A stretch of 14,798 bases of DNA from Acidobacteriota bacterium (lineage in GTDB: Bacteria; Acidobacteriota; Terriglobia; Terriglobales; Acidobacteriaceae), in assembly GCA_021810175.1 (NCBI GenBank), contig JAJZJJ010000017.1, positions 1 to 14,798 of the forward strand, written 5' to 3'. The translations under genes were made by a program, and so were the position numbers. Under the pieces are notes generated by a model that saw only the letters and a program-made list of their open reading frames with translations, was not told where the DNA came from and did no database searches. Each line of letters starts with the position of its first letter. Within the stretch, counting starts at the first letter, position 1. Below are positions 6,476 to 13,198 of the stretch, piece after piece.

Positions 6476-6481
6476 TATAAT
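6476..6481 (+). promoter_or_regulatory. Consensus -10 box (TATAAT) just upstream of shikimate kinase
   Basis: A perfect TATAAT ends 10 nt before the ATG at 6492. Transcription would begin about 6488-6490, leaving a leader of only 2-4 nt and no room for a ribosome-binding site, so the message would be nearly leaderless. No strong -35 is visible. Confidence 0.6.
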
Positions 6482-6491
6482 CAGAGAACGA

Positions 6492-7106
6492 ATGAGCGGG
6501 ACGAGCCAGCCGCGGCCAAAAGCGGGCAAAGTAACGCAAATCGTGCTCACAGGCTTCATGGGCGCCGGCAAGACCACGGCGGGCATGCTGGCGGCCGAGC
6601 GTCTGCGCTGGCGGTTTGTGGATATCGACCGCATGGTGGAAGAGCGCGCCGGGATGACGGTGGCGGCCATCTTCGAGCAGCGGGGCGAAGCGGCCTTCCG
6701 GGAGATGGAAGCGGCGGCGATCCGGGAGGCGGCGGTTTACGAACAGGTGGTGATGGCGCTGGGCGGCGGCGCCATCGAACGCGACGAGACCCGGGCGTTT
6801 CTGGCGTCGCTGGAAACGTGCCGCGTCGTCTACCTTGAAGCTCCTTTCGACACGCTGATGGCGCGCTGCGCGGAGCAATCCGGCGGCGCGGTGCGTCCGG
6901 TGCTGCGGGACCGCGAACGGCTGACGGCGCGCTGGCAGGCGCGGTTGCCTCTGTACCAGCAGGCCGACGCGACGGTTTCGACGGTAGACCTTGCGCCGGA
7001 AGCCGTTGCCGAGGCGGTTCTGGCGGCGGCCGGCGTGGCTGCCGCGGAGAGCGCTCCGGCCGGACCACAGATACGTACCGGGGTGAATACGGAGGCGCGC
7101 GCATGA
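6492..7106 (+). CDS. aroK: Shikimate kinase, 204 aa
   Basis: It phosphorylates shikimate with ATP to shikimate-3-phosphate in the aromatic amino-acid (chorismate) pathway in the cytoplasm. All landmarks are present: the P-loop G21-F-M-G-A-G-K27-T28, the D44-I-D46 pair that contacts Mg and shikimate, R69 in the FREME motif, G90-G91-G92, R134 in a RPVL lid segment, and R150-x-P-x-Y154. The protein is longer than the usual ~170 residues because of about 15 extra N-terminal residues and an Ala-rich C-terminal tail of about 35. The -10 box at 6476-6481 is almost on the start codon and there is only a weak AGAG upstream. The stop overlaps the next gene (ATGA). Gluconate kinase was considered, but the DxD and GGG motifs fit shikimate kinase. 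Confidence 0.92.
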   Translation: MSGTSQPRPKAGKVTQIVLTGFMGAGKTTAGMLAAERLRWRFVDIDRMVEERAGMTVAAIFEQRGEAAFREMEAAAIREAAVYEQVVMALGGGAIERDETRAFLASLETCRVVYLEAPFDTLMARCAEQSGGAVRPVLRDRERLTARWQARLPLYQQADATVSTVDLAPEAVAEAVLAAAGVAAAESAPAGPQIRTGVNTEARA

Positions 7107-8161
7107 GCCGGCCGATCAGCCCGCGGGGCGTGGTGCTGTTCTCGTTTGGCGTGGCGATCGCGCTTTATCTTGCCTACCTGCTGCGCGCCGAGCTGGTGGT
7201 GATCTATGTCAGCGGGCTGTTCGCGGTGGTGCTGATGCCGCTGGTGCGGTCCATCATGCGGGTGCGGATCGGCCGCTGGCATCCCAGCCGGGCGATAGCG
7301 GTGCTGATCATGCTGGTGCTGACGGTGGGCGGACTGACGTTGTTCTTCGTCTTCGGCCTGGCGCCGGCTTTCCGCGATCTGCGGGAGTTTGTCCGCGAGC
7401 TGCCAAATCGGGCGCCGGAATTCTTCGCCCGCATGGAGCGTCTGCCGATCCTCCGGGACCTCAACCTGCAGTCGCTGCAGCAAAAGATTCAGGACGTGGT
7501 GGGGAACCTGGCGACCTACGCGGTGAAATTCGCCGGCGACTGGGCGGGCACGCTGGCGCGGCTGCTGGCCGGCGTGGTGCTGACCATCTACTTCATCATC
7601 GAGGGAGATGAGGCGTACGCCTGGTTTCTTTCGCTGTTTCCGCTGGAGCGGCGGGTGCGGCTGGATCAGACGCTGGAGCGGGCCGCCGTGCGGATGGGCC
7701 GCTGGCTGCTGGGGCAGGGCTCGCTGATGCTGATCCTGGGCGTCGCCAGCACGGTGGTGTTTGCGCTGCTGCGCATCCGGTATGCCTATGCGCTGGGCAT
7801 CATTATGGGCCTGTTCAACCTGGTTCCGGTCGCGGGCGCGGTGGTCTCCGTCTCGCTGGTGGTGGTGGTGGCGGCGCTGGACTCGTGGGGCCGCGTGCTG
7901 GGCGTGCTCATCTTCTACTTCGCCTACGTGCAAATTGAAAATACGTGGCTGACGCCGCGCATCATGAAGACCCAGGTGGATCTGGCGGGGCTGACCATCC
8001 TGATCGCGCTGCTGCTGGGATCGTCGCTGGCCGGGGTCATCGGGGCCATGGTGGCCGTGCCCACCGCCGTGCTGGTGGCGGTGCTGCTGGACGAATACGC
8101 GGTGCATGGCAGCGAGGTGGTCGTGCAGGAGACGAAGCCGGCCACGATTGTCGCTCCGTAG
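7103..8161 (+). CDS. AI-2E family transporter (PerM/UPF0118), 352 aa
   Basis: This multi-pass inner-membrane protein has the layout of the AI-2E transporter family. There is an N-terminal pair of segments (VVLFSFGVAIALYLAYLL and VIYVSGLFAVVLMPLV), a third near residues 65-85, a polar region of about 90 residues with amphipathic helices (DLREFVRELPNRAPEFFARM), then C-terminal membrane segments. The conserved FNLVPVAGA stretch lies near residue 238. Members export small molecules, possibly autoinducer-2 or ions, by a proton-driven mechanism; the substrate here is unknown. Length is typical. GGAGG at 7091-7095 is 7 nt upstream and the ATG overlaps the shikimate kinase stop, so the two are translationally coupled although no biochemical link is obvious. 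Confidence 0.9.
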   Translation: MSRPISPRGVVLFSFGVAIALYLAYLLRAELVVIYVSGLFAVVLMPLVRSIMRVRIGRWHPSRAIAVLIMLVLTVGGLTLFFVFGLAPAFRDLREFVRELPNRAPEFFARMERLPILRDLNLQSLQQKIQDVVGNLATYAVKFAGDWAGTLARLLAGVVLTIYFIIEGDEAYAWFLSLFPLERRVRLDQTLERAAVRMGRWLLGQGSLMLILGVASTVVFALLRIRYAYALGIIMGLFNLVPVAGAVVSVSLVVVVAALDSWGRVLGVLIFYFAYVQIENTWLTPRIMKTQVDLAGLTILIALLLGSSLAGVIGAMVAVPTAVLVAVLLDEYAVHGSEVVVQETKPATIVAP

Positions 8162-8255
8162 TGGAGCAGGGAACTCTGGCCCTGATCCGAGCCGCGGGGA
8201 TGGCGAGCGAGGAATTTCGGGCGATTCTCCAAATTCCACGCCACCTCTGTGCCGC

Positions 8256-8285
8256 TCGTCACGGACGAAATGCAGCGGGTATGAT
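8256..8285 (+). promoter_or_regulatory. Candidate promoter for the heme O synthase operon
   Basis: TATGAT at 8280-8285 with a weak TCGTCA (8256-8261) 18 nt upstream lies in the 209-nt gap before the heme O synthase gene. It would give a leader of roughly 80 nt. The rest of the gap holds no convincing gene or terminator hairpin. Confidence 0.4.
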
Positions 8286-8370
8286 GAATGTTGGGTTCTT
8301 CCCTGTCGATTGCGGAATCCAATCATTCCATGTCCTTTTACTTTATGCATGACGCCGGCCCCCGTTCAGG

Positions 8371-9399
8371 ATGCGTATGTCCGTGAATTCAGCAGCTTCC
8401 GGCATCGACCCTGCCATTGTCGCCATCGACCAGCCCGCCATTGGCGCGGCGGGAAACTGGGGTGGGACTTCGCACTCCCCGCTGCACGCGCCGCGGGCGG
8501 GTGAAACAGCCTCGCTGCTGGCCGACTACCTGGAGCTGTTCAAGCTGCGGGTGACGCTGCTGGTCACCCTGACGGGGTGGGCCGGGTTCTACATGGGATC
8601 GATGCGCACCGGCATCAGCAGCATTCAGCCGGGGCTGGTGGAGACGCTGCTGGGCATTGCGGCGGTCTCGGCGGGTTCGGCTGCGCTCAACCAGTGCATC
8701 GAGCGCAAGCTGGACGCGCGGATGACGCGGACAAAGAACCGTCCCATGGCCGCGGGGCGGATTGGCCTGACGCATGGCATTCTGGTGGGGCTGATTCTGA
8801 TTGTGGCGGGCACCCTCTGGCTGACGCTGGAGACAAACCCCATCACCGGCGCGCTCACGCTGCTGACGGCGCTGGTCTATGTCACGATTTACACGCCGCT
8901 GAAGCGGGTGACTCCGATTGCGACCTTTGTCGGGGCCTTTCCGGGAGCTATGCCGCCGCTGCTGGGATGGACCGCGGCGCGGGGCATGATCGAATGGGAA
9001 GGGGTGGCGCTGTTCGCCATCCTGTTCGTCTGGCAGTTTCCGCACTTCATGTCGATCGCTTGGCTGTACAAGGACGATTACGCGAAGGTGGGAATCCGCA
9101 TGCTGCCGGCGATTGAGCCGGACGGATGGTCCACGGCGCTGGAAGCGCTGACCTACGCGGTGCTGATGATTCCGGCCAGCCTGCTGCCCGTGTGGCTGCA
9201 CATGGACGGCCGAATCTACATGGTTGTCGCGTTGGTACTGGGGGTGCTGTATCTGGCGTATACAATCCGGTTTGCGCGCATTGTGAAAGCGCGCAGCAAG
9301 GCGGAGTCCAGGATGTATGCCCGCGATCTGCTGAAGGTGAGTGTGATCTATCTGCCGCTGCTGCTCACCGTTCTCATGCTGAATGCGGCAGGGAAATGA
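8371..9399 (+). CDS. ctaB: Protoheme IX farnesyltransferase (heme O synthase)
   Basis: This UbiA-superfamily membrane prenyltransferase adds a farnesyl group to protoheme to make heme O, the precursor of heme A in aa3/caa3 oxidases. The polyprenyl-diphosphate/Mg binding motif is N107-QCIERKLD115-ARMTRTKNRP, and the second conserved loop is YTPLKRVTPIATFVGAFPGA followed by MPPLLGW. About eight hydrophobic segments follow a non-conserved N-terminal extension of roughly 50 residues, which is longer than usual. Two start codons, 8371 and 8377, are possible; AGGA at 8368-8371 better fits 8377. The ABC transporter gene begins 13 nt downstream. The gene leads an apparent five-gene operon that also includes DUF420/CtaM. 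It is also called cyoE. Confidence 0.95.
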   Translation: MRMSVNSAASGIDPAIVAIDQPAIGAAGNWGGTSHSPLHAPRAGETASLLADYLELFKLRVTLLVTLTGWAGFYMGSMRTGISSIQPGLVETLLGIAAVSAGSAALNQCIERKLDARMTRTKNRPMAAGRIGLTHGILVGLILIVAGTLWLTLETNPITGALTLLTALVYVTIYTPLKRVTPIATFVGAFPGAMPPLLGWTAARGMIEWEGVALFAILFVWQFPHFMSIAWLYKDDYAKVGIRMLPAIEPDGWSTALEALTYAVLMIPASLLPVWLHMDGRIYMVVALVLGVLYLAYTIRFARIVKARSKAESRMYARDLLKVSVIYLPLLLTVLMLNAAGK

Positions 9400-9412
9400 C
9401 GCTGAGCCTGCT

Positions 9413-10432
9413 ATGTCGACGTTGACGCAATCCGCAAGCACGCTCGCCGGGGGCAACGTGCTGGCGGCGCCCATTGAGATCGACCATCTGACGCACGACT
9501 ATGGTGCGCGCGTGGCGCTCAAAGAGCTGAGCTTCACCGTCGGGCAGGGAGAGATTTTCGGCCTGCTGGGGCCGAACGGCAGCGGCAAGACCACGCTCTT
9601 CCGGATTCTCTCCACGCTGATGACGCCCAGCGGCGGCGCGGCGCGGATCAACGGCTTCGATGCGGGCCGCGAGCCGAACAAGGTGCGGCAGCAGACGGGC
9701 ATCGTCTTCCAGGCAAGCAGCGTGGACGTGAAGCTGACTGTGGCGGAAAACCTGAAGCATCAGGGGCATCTGTACGGGCTGAGCGGCGCGGTGCTGCGCA
9801 CACGGATCGCCGAGGTGCTGTCACGGGTGGGGTTGCTGGATCGAGCCAGGGACATTGTGGAAACGCTCTCCGGCGGACAGAAGCGCCGCGTGGAGCTGGC
9901 CAAGGGGCTGATCCACGCGCCATCGGTGCTGCTGCTCGACGAGCCCACCACCGGGCTCGATCCCGGAGCGCGCCGCGATCTTTGGCTTTACCTGAAGACG
10001 CTGCGCGAGCAGGACGATGTGACCATCCTGGTCACCACCCACTTGATGGAAGAGGCTGAGCACTGCGACCGGCTGGCGATTCTGAACGAGGGCAACCTGG
10101 TGGCCATGGGCTCGCCGGCGGAGCTGAAGGCGCAGATCGGCGGGGAAGTGGTGACATTTGAGACGGCCGGTCCGGAAGAAGCGGCGAAGCTGGCCGAACT
10201 GATGGCCAACCGCTTCGTGGTGGGACCGACGGTGCTGGAGAACAAGGTCCGCGTCGAGCGCGAGCAGGGGCACCGCTTCCTCACCGATGTGGTGGAGGCA
10301 TTTCCGGGCATGGTGGAGAGCGTCTCGGTCGCGCGGCCCACGCTCGAAGACGTATTTATCGACCGCACCGGCCACCGGTTCTGGAACGAGAATCAGCAGA
10401 CGGAAGAGCCGAAGAAGAAAAGGAGGCACTGA
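9413..10432 (+). CDS. ABC transporter ATP-binding protein (DrrA/NatA/CcmA-like), 339 aa
   Basis: This is a single nucleotide-binding domain with a C-terminal extension. Walker A is G53-PNGSGKT60, the signature L152-S-G-G-Q156, Walker B LLLL-D176-E177, and the H-loop Asp/His region is TILVTTHLMEEAEHCDRLAIL. The last ~90 residues, ending PTLEDVFIDRTGHRF, form the extra domain usual in DrrA-type exporters (DUF4162-like). It should power export by the permease encoded next, with which it overlaps by one base (TGATG). The ATG at 9413 is preferred because an earlier in-frame ATG at 9383 lies inside ctaB; neither has a strong ribosome-binding site, consistent with re-initiation after ctaB. Position between ctaB and DUF420 suggests a role in cytochrome oxidase or heme handling, which is inference. 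Confidence 0.92.
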   Translation: MSTLTQSASTLAGGNVLAAPIEIDHLTHDYGARVALKELSFTVGQGEIFGLLGPNGSGKTTLFRILSTLMTPSGGAARINGFDAGREPNKVRQQTGIVFQASSVDVKLTVAENLKHQGHLYGLSGAVLRTRIAEVLSRVGLLDRARDIVETLSGGQKRRVELAKGLIHAPSVLLLDEPTTGLDPGARRDLWLYLKTLREQDDVTILVTTHLMEEAEHCDRLAILNEGNLVAMGSPAELKAQIGGEVVTFETAGPEEAAKLAELMANRFVVGPTVLENKVRVEREQGHRFLTDVVEAFPGMVESVSVARPTLEDVFIDRTGHRFWNENQQTEEPKKKRRH

Positions 10433-11253
10433 TGGCGACGATGGCTCCAACCGTGCTGCGACGGACGGCGGTATCGACTCCAGGGGTGCTGACGCCGGCC
10501 TGGTCGCTCTGCGTGCGCGAGATTGTCCGCTTCTATCGGCAGAAGGCGCGCGTGGTGGGCGTGATTGCCACGCCGCTGCTCTTCTGGATCGTGCTGGGAT
10601 CGGGGTTTGCGCGGAGTTTCGAGTCCGGAGCGGGCTCCAGTTCCTACCTGGCGTATTTCTTTCCCGGTTCCGTGGTCATGATCGTGCTGTTTACGGCCAT
10701 CTTCAGCATGATGTCGCTGATCGCCGACCGCAATGAGGGCTTCCTGCTGTCGGTGCTGGCCGCGCCGGTCAAGCGCTCGTCGATTGTGCTGGGCAAGGTG
10801 CTGGGCGGCTCGATTCTGGCGGCGATCCAGGGAATCATCTTCCTGGTGTTCGCGCCGCTGGTGGGCGATCACCTCAGCATGGCCGCCGTTGGCATCAGCA
10901 TTGGCGTGATCGCGCTCCTCAGCTTTGAGCTGACGGCGCTGGGATTTGCCATCGCCTGGCCGATGGATTCGCCGCAGGCCTTTCATGCCATCGTGAACCT
11001 GATCCTGCTGCCCCTGTGGATGCTCTCCGGCTCGCTCTTCCCGGCGGACCGGGCCTCGGGCTGGCTGCGCGTGGTGATGGAGCTGAATCCGCTGAGCTAT
11101 GGCGTGGATGCGCTGCGGAACGCGCTGTTTCCGGCGGAGCCTACACTGTTCTCGCTGGGTACGAATCTGGCGGTTACTGCGGCATTCTGCGTGGCGATTT
11201 TCGCCATCTCCTGGGCGGTTGTCAATCGCCGGACCCACAAGCCGGCGGCTTAA
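10432..11253 (+). CDS. ABC-2 type transporter permease, 273 aa
   Basis: This is the membrane partner of the preceding ATPase. The ABC2_membrane layout is clear: a cytoplasmic N-terminus with the amphipathic WSLCVREIVRFYRQKARVVG helix, then six hydrophobic segments at about residues 40-60, 65-95, 120-140, 145-175, 185-205 and 240-265. The conserved loop after segment two (LIADRNEGFLLSVLAAPVKR) is the usual coupling helix. Near the C-terminus is NPLSYGVDALRNALF, typical of DrrB/NodJ-like permeases. Start choice is firm: AGGAGG at 10421-10426 is 5 nt before the ATG, which overlaps the ATPase stop. The transported molecule is unknown. Confidence 0.92.
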   Translation: MATMAPTVLRRTAVSTPGVLTPAWSLCVREIVRFYRQKARVVGVIATPLLFWIVLGSGFARSFESGAGSSSYLAYFFPGSVVMIVLFTAIFSMMSLIADRNEGFLLSVLAAPVKRSSIVLGKVLGGSILAAIQGIIFLVFAPLVGDHLSMAAVGISIGVIALLSFELTALGFAIAWPMDSPQAFHAIVNLILLPLWMLSGSLFPADRASGWLRVVMELNPLSYGVDALRNALFPAEPTLFSLGTNLAVTAAFCVAIFAISWAVVNRRTHKPAA

Positions 11254-11272
11254 TCGGAGACAGGGAAACAGC

Positions 11273-11824
11273 GTGACAACAGCAACGAGCACAAAGCGAT
11301 CCATGTCCGTCCCGGTCGCGGGAATTATCGGGGTCAGCGCGCTGGCCACCGTGTTTCTTTTCTGGCTGATCTACCTGCACACGCCTCCGGCCGCCGCAGC
11401 CGGGCACTATCTGTTTCTGCCAAATCTGATTGCGCTGCTGAACGGCATGGCCGGCATCGCGCTGGTGGTCGGCTACTACTTCATCCGCCATCACCGGATT
11501 GCGGCGCACCGTGCGGCAATGTTTACGGCCTTTGCCTTCAGCTCGCTGTTTCTGGTGTGTTACGTGGTCAACCACGCGCTGCACGGAGACATTCTGTATC
11601 CGGTACACGACGCGGTGTATTACTATGCCTATCTGCCGGTGCTGATCAGCCACATCATTCTGGCCACGCTGGCGCTGCCGGTGGTGCTCATCACCTTCTA
11701 CCTGTCGCTTTCGGGGCGGATTCCGCAGCACCGGAAGCTGGCGCGGTGGACCTTTCCGGTGTGGCTCTATGTCTCGGTCACCGGCGTGGTGGTGCGCATG
11801 ATGCTGTTCGGAGCTTTTAAGTAG
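11273..11824 (+). CDS. ctaM: DUF420 / CtaM-like cytochrome oxidase assembly protein, 183 aa
   Basis: This DUF420 membrane protein has about five hydrophobic segments (roughly residues 13-33, 49-69, 83-100, 118-145 and 159-180). Conserved blocks include LPNLIALLNGMAGIALVVGY, IRHHRIAAHRAAMFTAF, and ARWTFPVWLYVSVTGVVV at the end. Several histidines lie at membrane edges (H73, H74, H79, H101, H104, H127). Homologues called CtaM/YozB in Firmicutes are required for function of heme-A oxidases, probably in heme or copper insertion. The start is GTG 11273: AGGGA at 11262-11266 is 6 nt upstream, and longer in-frame readings run back inside the permease gene. ATG 11303 is a weaker alternative. Downstream of ctaB and the ABC pair, it fits a biogenesis operon. 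Confidence 0.85.
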   Translation: MTTATSTKRSMSVPVAGIIGVSALATVFLFWLIYLHTPPAAAAGHYLFLPNLIALLNGMAGIALVVGYYFIRHHRIAAHRAAMFTAFAFSSLFLVCYVVNHALHGDILYPVHDAVYYYAYLPVLISHIILATLALPVVLITFYLSLSGRIPQHRKLARWTFPVWLYVSVTGVVVRMMLFGAFK

Positions 11825-11836
11825 GTAGGGTGGTCT

Positions 11837-12118
11837 ATGGAGAAAGCCTCCGTTCATCTGGTGGCGGAAGAGCCGGCCGGTAAGCTTCCGGAAGCGAAAC
11901 GCTCGCGGTCGCTGCTGCGCGCGGGAGCGGGTACGCTGGGCTCCGGAGCGCTGGCGGCGGGGCTGGCGGAGAAGGTCTTCGGCGGCATCGGGCCGGATGG
12001 TGCGCATACCAGTCCGGGCTGGCTGGCGCTGATCGTCGCGCTGATGAGCCTGCCGTTCGGGCTGATGCTGTTCGTGCTGGGCACGGCACGCTGGCTGCGC
12101 AGCCGTCGGCGCGGCTGA
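11837..12118 (+). CDS. Small membrane protein of unknown function, 93 aa
   Basis: I do not recognise this protein. It has a charged N-terminus (residues 1-27, rich in Glu, Lys and Arg), a Gly/Ala-rich weakly hydrophobic stretch (GAGTLGSGALAAGLAE), and one clear membrane segment (WLALIVALMSLPFGLMLFVL) ending with an Arg-rich tail (RWLRSRRRG), which suggests a cytoplasmic C-terminus. AGGTAGGG at 11823-11830 is 6 nt before the ATG, and it starts 12 nt after the DUF420 stop, so it is almost certainly in the same operon. A role as a small accessory subunit of the same assembly pathway is possible but is only inferred from position. Confidence 0.7.
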   Translation: MEKASVHLVAEEPAGKLPEAKRSRSLLRAGAGTLGSGALAAGLAEKVFGGIGPDGAHTSPGWLALIVALMSLPFGLMLFVLGTARWLRSRRRG

Positions 12119-12154
12119 GCCGGCATCTCTCAGCCGCGGCGATTCAGAACAGCG

Positions 12155-13108
12155 CTACTTCCAGTTCGGCGGCAGCACACCGATGGTGTGCAGCCAGGTT
12201 GTGGCCAGTTTCGGCCAGTGCGTGATGGGCAGCTTTGTCGGGCGCAGGCCGTAGCCGTGTCCGCCTTTGGTGTAGACGTGCAGCTCGGCGGGGACTCCGT
12301 TCTGCTTGAGCTTCATGAAGTAGTCGACGACGTTCTCCACGTGGACCGGATCGTCCTCCGCCTGCACCAGGAAAGTGGGCGGAACGCCCGATGTGACGGG
12401 AATGCCGGGATTGAAGACGAAGGTCTTCTCGGCCAGCGCAATCCAGCCGGGATAGATGATCATGGCGAAGTCCGGCTTGCAGCTCAGGCGGTCGGCAGCA
12501 TCGACGGCGGGATAATGACGCCTCTCGTAGTGAGTGCTGAGGGCGGCGGCCATATAGCCTCCCGCCGAAAAGCCGATGATGCCGATGCGGTTGGGGTCGA
12601 TGTGCCAGGCGGCGGCGTGTTCGCGGACCAGGCCCATGGCGCGCTGGGCGTCCTGCAGGGCTTCTCCGGACTTGGGGTAAGGCCCGGTGTTGGGCACGCG
12701 GTACTTGAGCAGAATGCAGTTGACGCCGATGGAGTTCAGCCAGGTGCAGACCTCGGTGCCTTCGAGGTCGATGGCGAGATACTGGTACGCTCCGCCGGGG
12801 AAGACCACCACGGCGGCATGGCTGTTGTGCGCCGATGGCGCGGCATACAGTGTGATGGTGGGCACGCTGACATTGGCGATGCGCATCACGGGGCGTCCGG
12901 CGACGAGCTGGCTGGACGGAGTGGTGATGTTTCGCTCCGGACCGGTGGCCATCTCCGGACCCGGCGCGCCATGCGGCCAGAGCACGAGGGTGGGATGGCC
13001 CGGCCCGGGATGCCAGTCGCTGGGCGTCGGGACGGGGGTGGCGGCGGAAGCGGTGAGCGAGGCGGAAACGGCCGCCACAGCGAGCAGGCGGAAGAGCGTC
13101 TGAATCAT
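12155..13108 (-). CDS. Secreted alpha/beta hydrolase, probable carbohydrate (acetylxylan-type) esterase, 317 aa
   Basis: The protein begins with a signal peptide (MIQTLFRLLAVAAVSASLTA, cleavage likely near SAA at 21-23), so it is exported. It has an alpha/beta-hydrolase fold: oxyanion-loop VVFPGGAYQY at 101-110, nucleophile elbow G179-F-S181-A-G183-G, acid D253 in QAEDDPVHV, and H284 in KGGHGYG. The FPGGAYQYLA...EG...WL layout and the DPNRIGIIGFSAGGYMA context resemble esterases annotated as acetylxylan esterase or BD-FAE-like enzymes that remove acyl groups from hemicellulose. Substrate assignment is tentative. ATG 13108 is chosen because it creates the signal peptide and has GGGGAG 10 nt upstream; a longer GTG reading from 13183 adds 25 non-signal residues. 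It lies downstream of another exported protein on the same strand. Confidence 0.85.
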   Translation of the reverse strand: MIQTLFRLLAVAAVSASLTASAATPVPTPSDWHPGPGHPTLVLWPHGAPGPEMATGPERNITTPSSQLVAGRPVMRIANVSVPTITLYAAPSAHNSHAAVVVFPGGAYQYLAIDLEGTEVCTWLNSIGVNCILLKYRVPNTGPYPKSGEALQDAQRAMGLVREHAAAWHIDPNRIGIIGFSAGGYMAAALSTHYERRHYPAVDAADRLSCKPDFAMIIYPGWIALAEKTFVFNPGIPVTSGVPPTFLVQAEDDPVHVENVVDYFMKLKQNGVPAELHVYTKGGHGYGLRPTKLPITHWPKLATTWLHTIGVLPPNWK

Positions 13109-13109
13109 G

Positions 13110-13126
13110 CCGGAGAATCTCCCCGG
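13110..13126 (-). promoter_or_regulatory. Inverted repeat covering the esterase ribosome-binding site
   Basis: Read on the minus strand, CCGGGGAGATTCTCCGG lies directly before GC-ATG. GGAG can pair with CTCC across an ATT loop, with CC/GG pairs closing it across a 2-nt bulge. This would bury the Shine-Dalgarno GGGGAG. It is short, so its effect is uncertain. Confidence 0.3.
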
Positions 13127-13154
13127 CCATCTTAGACGAAGAGAACGCCGCCAG

Positions 13155-13198
13155 TCGGCAGGGACGAAGAGATCCCGCCGCACGCGGCAGGCTGCCGA
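13155..13198 (-). terminator. Intercistronic stem-loop after the 399-aa protein gene
   Basis: TCGGCAG at 13155-13161 is the exact reverse complement of CTGCCGA at 13192-13198. An inner GCCG/CGGC hairpin (13177-13188) lies between them. It begins immediately 3' of the stop codon of the minus-strand gene at 13199. There is no T-tract, so it may be a weak or Rho-assisted terminator, or an RNA-stabilising structure between two co-transcribed genes. Confidence 0.35.

Noticed and set aside
6830..8350. 506-codon minus-strand open frame opposite shikimate kinase and the AI-2E transporter
   Set aside because: It is a GC-rich shadow: its translation is dominated by His, Gln, Arg and Pro, it has no recognisable domain, and it spans two well-supported plus-strand genes.
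8288..8386. 32-codon ORF overlapping the heme O synthase start
   Set aside because: No Shine-Dalgarno, starts only 2 nt after the -10 box, and no coding signature.
8389..9474. 361-codon minus-strand open frame opposite heme O synthase
   Set aside because: Same compositional artefact, antisense to a clear CtaB sequence.
10393..11349. 318-codon minus-strand open frame opposite the ABC permease
   Set aside because: His/Arg/Gln-rich translation antisense to a strong ABC-2 permease with a perfect ribosome-binding site.
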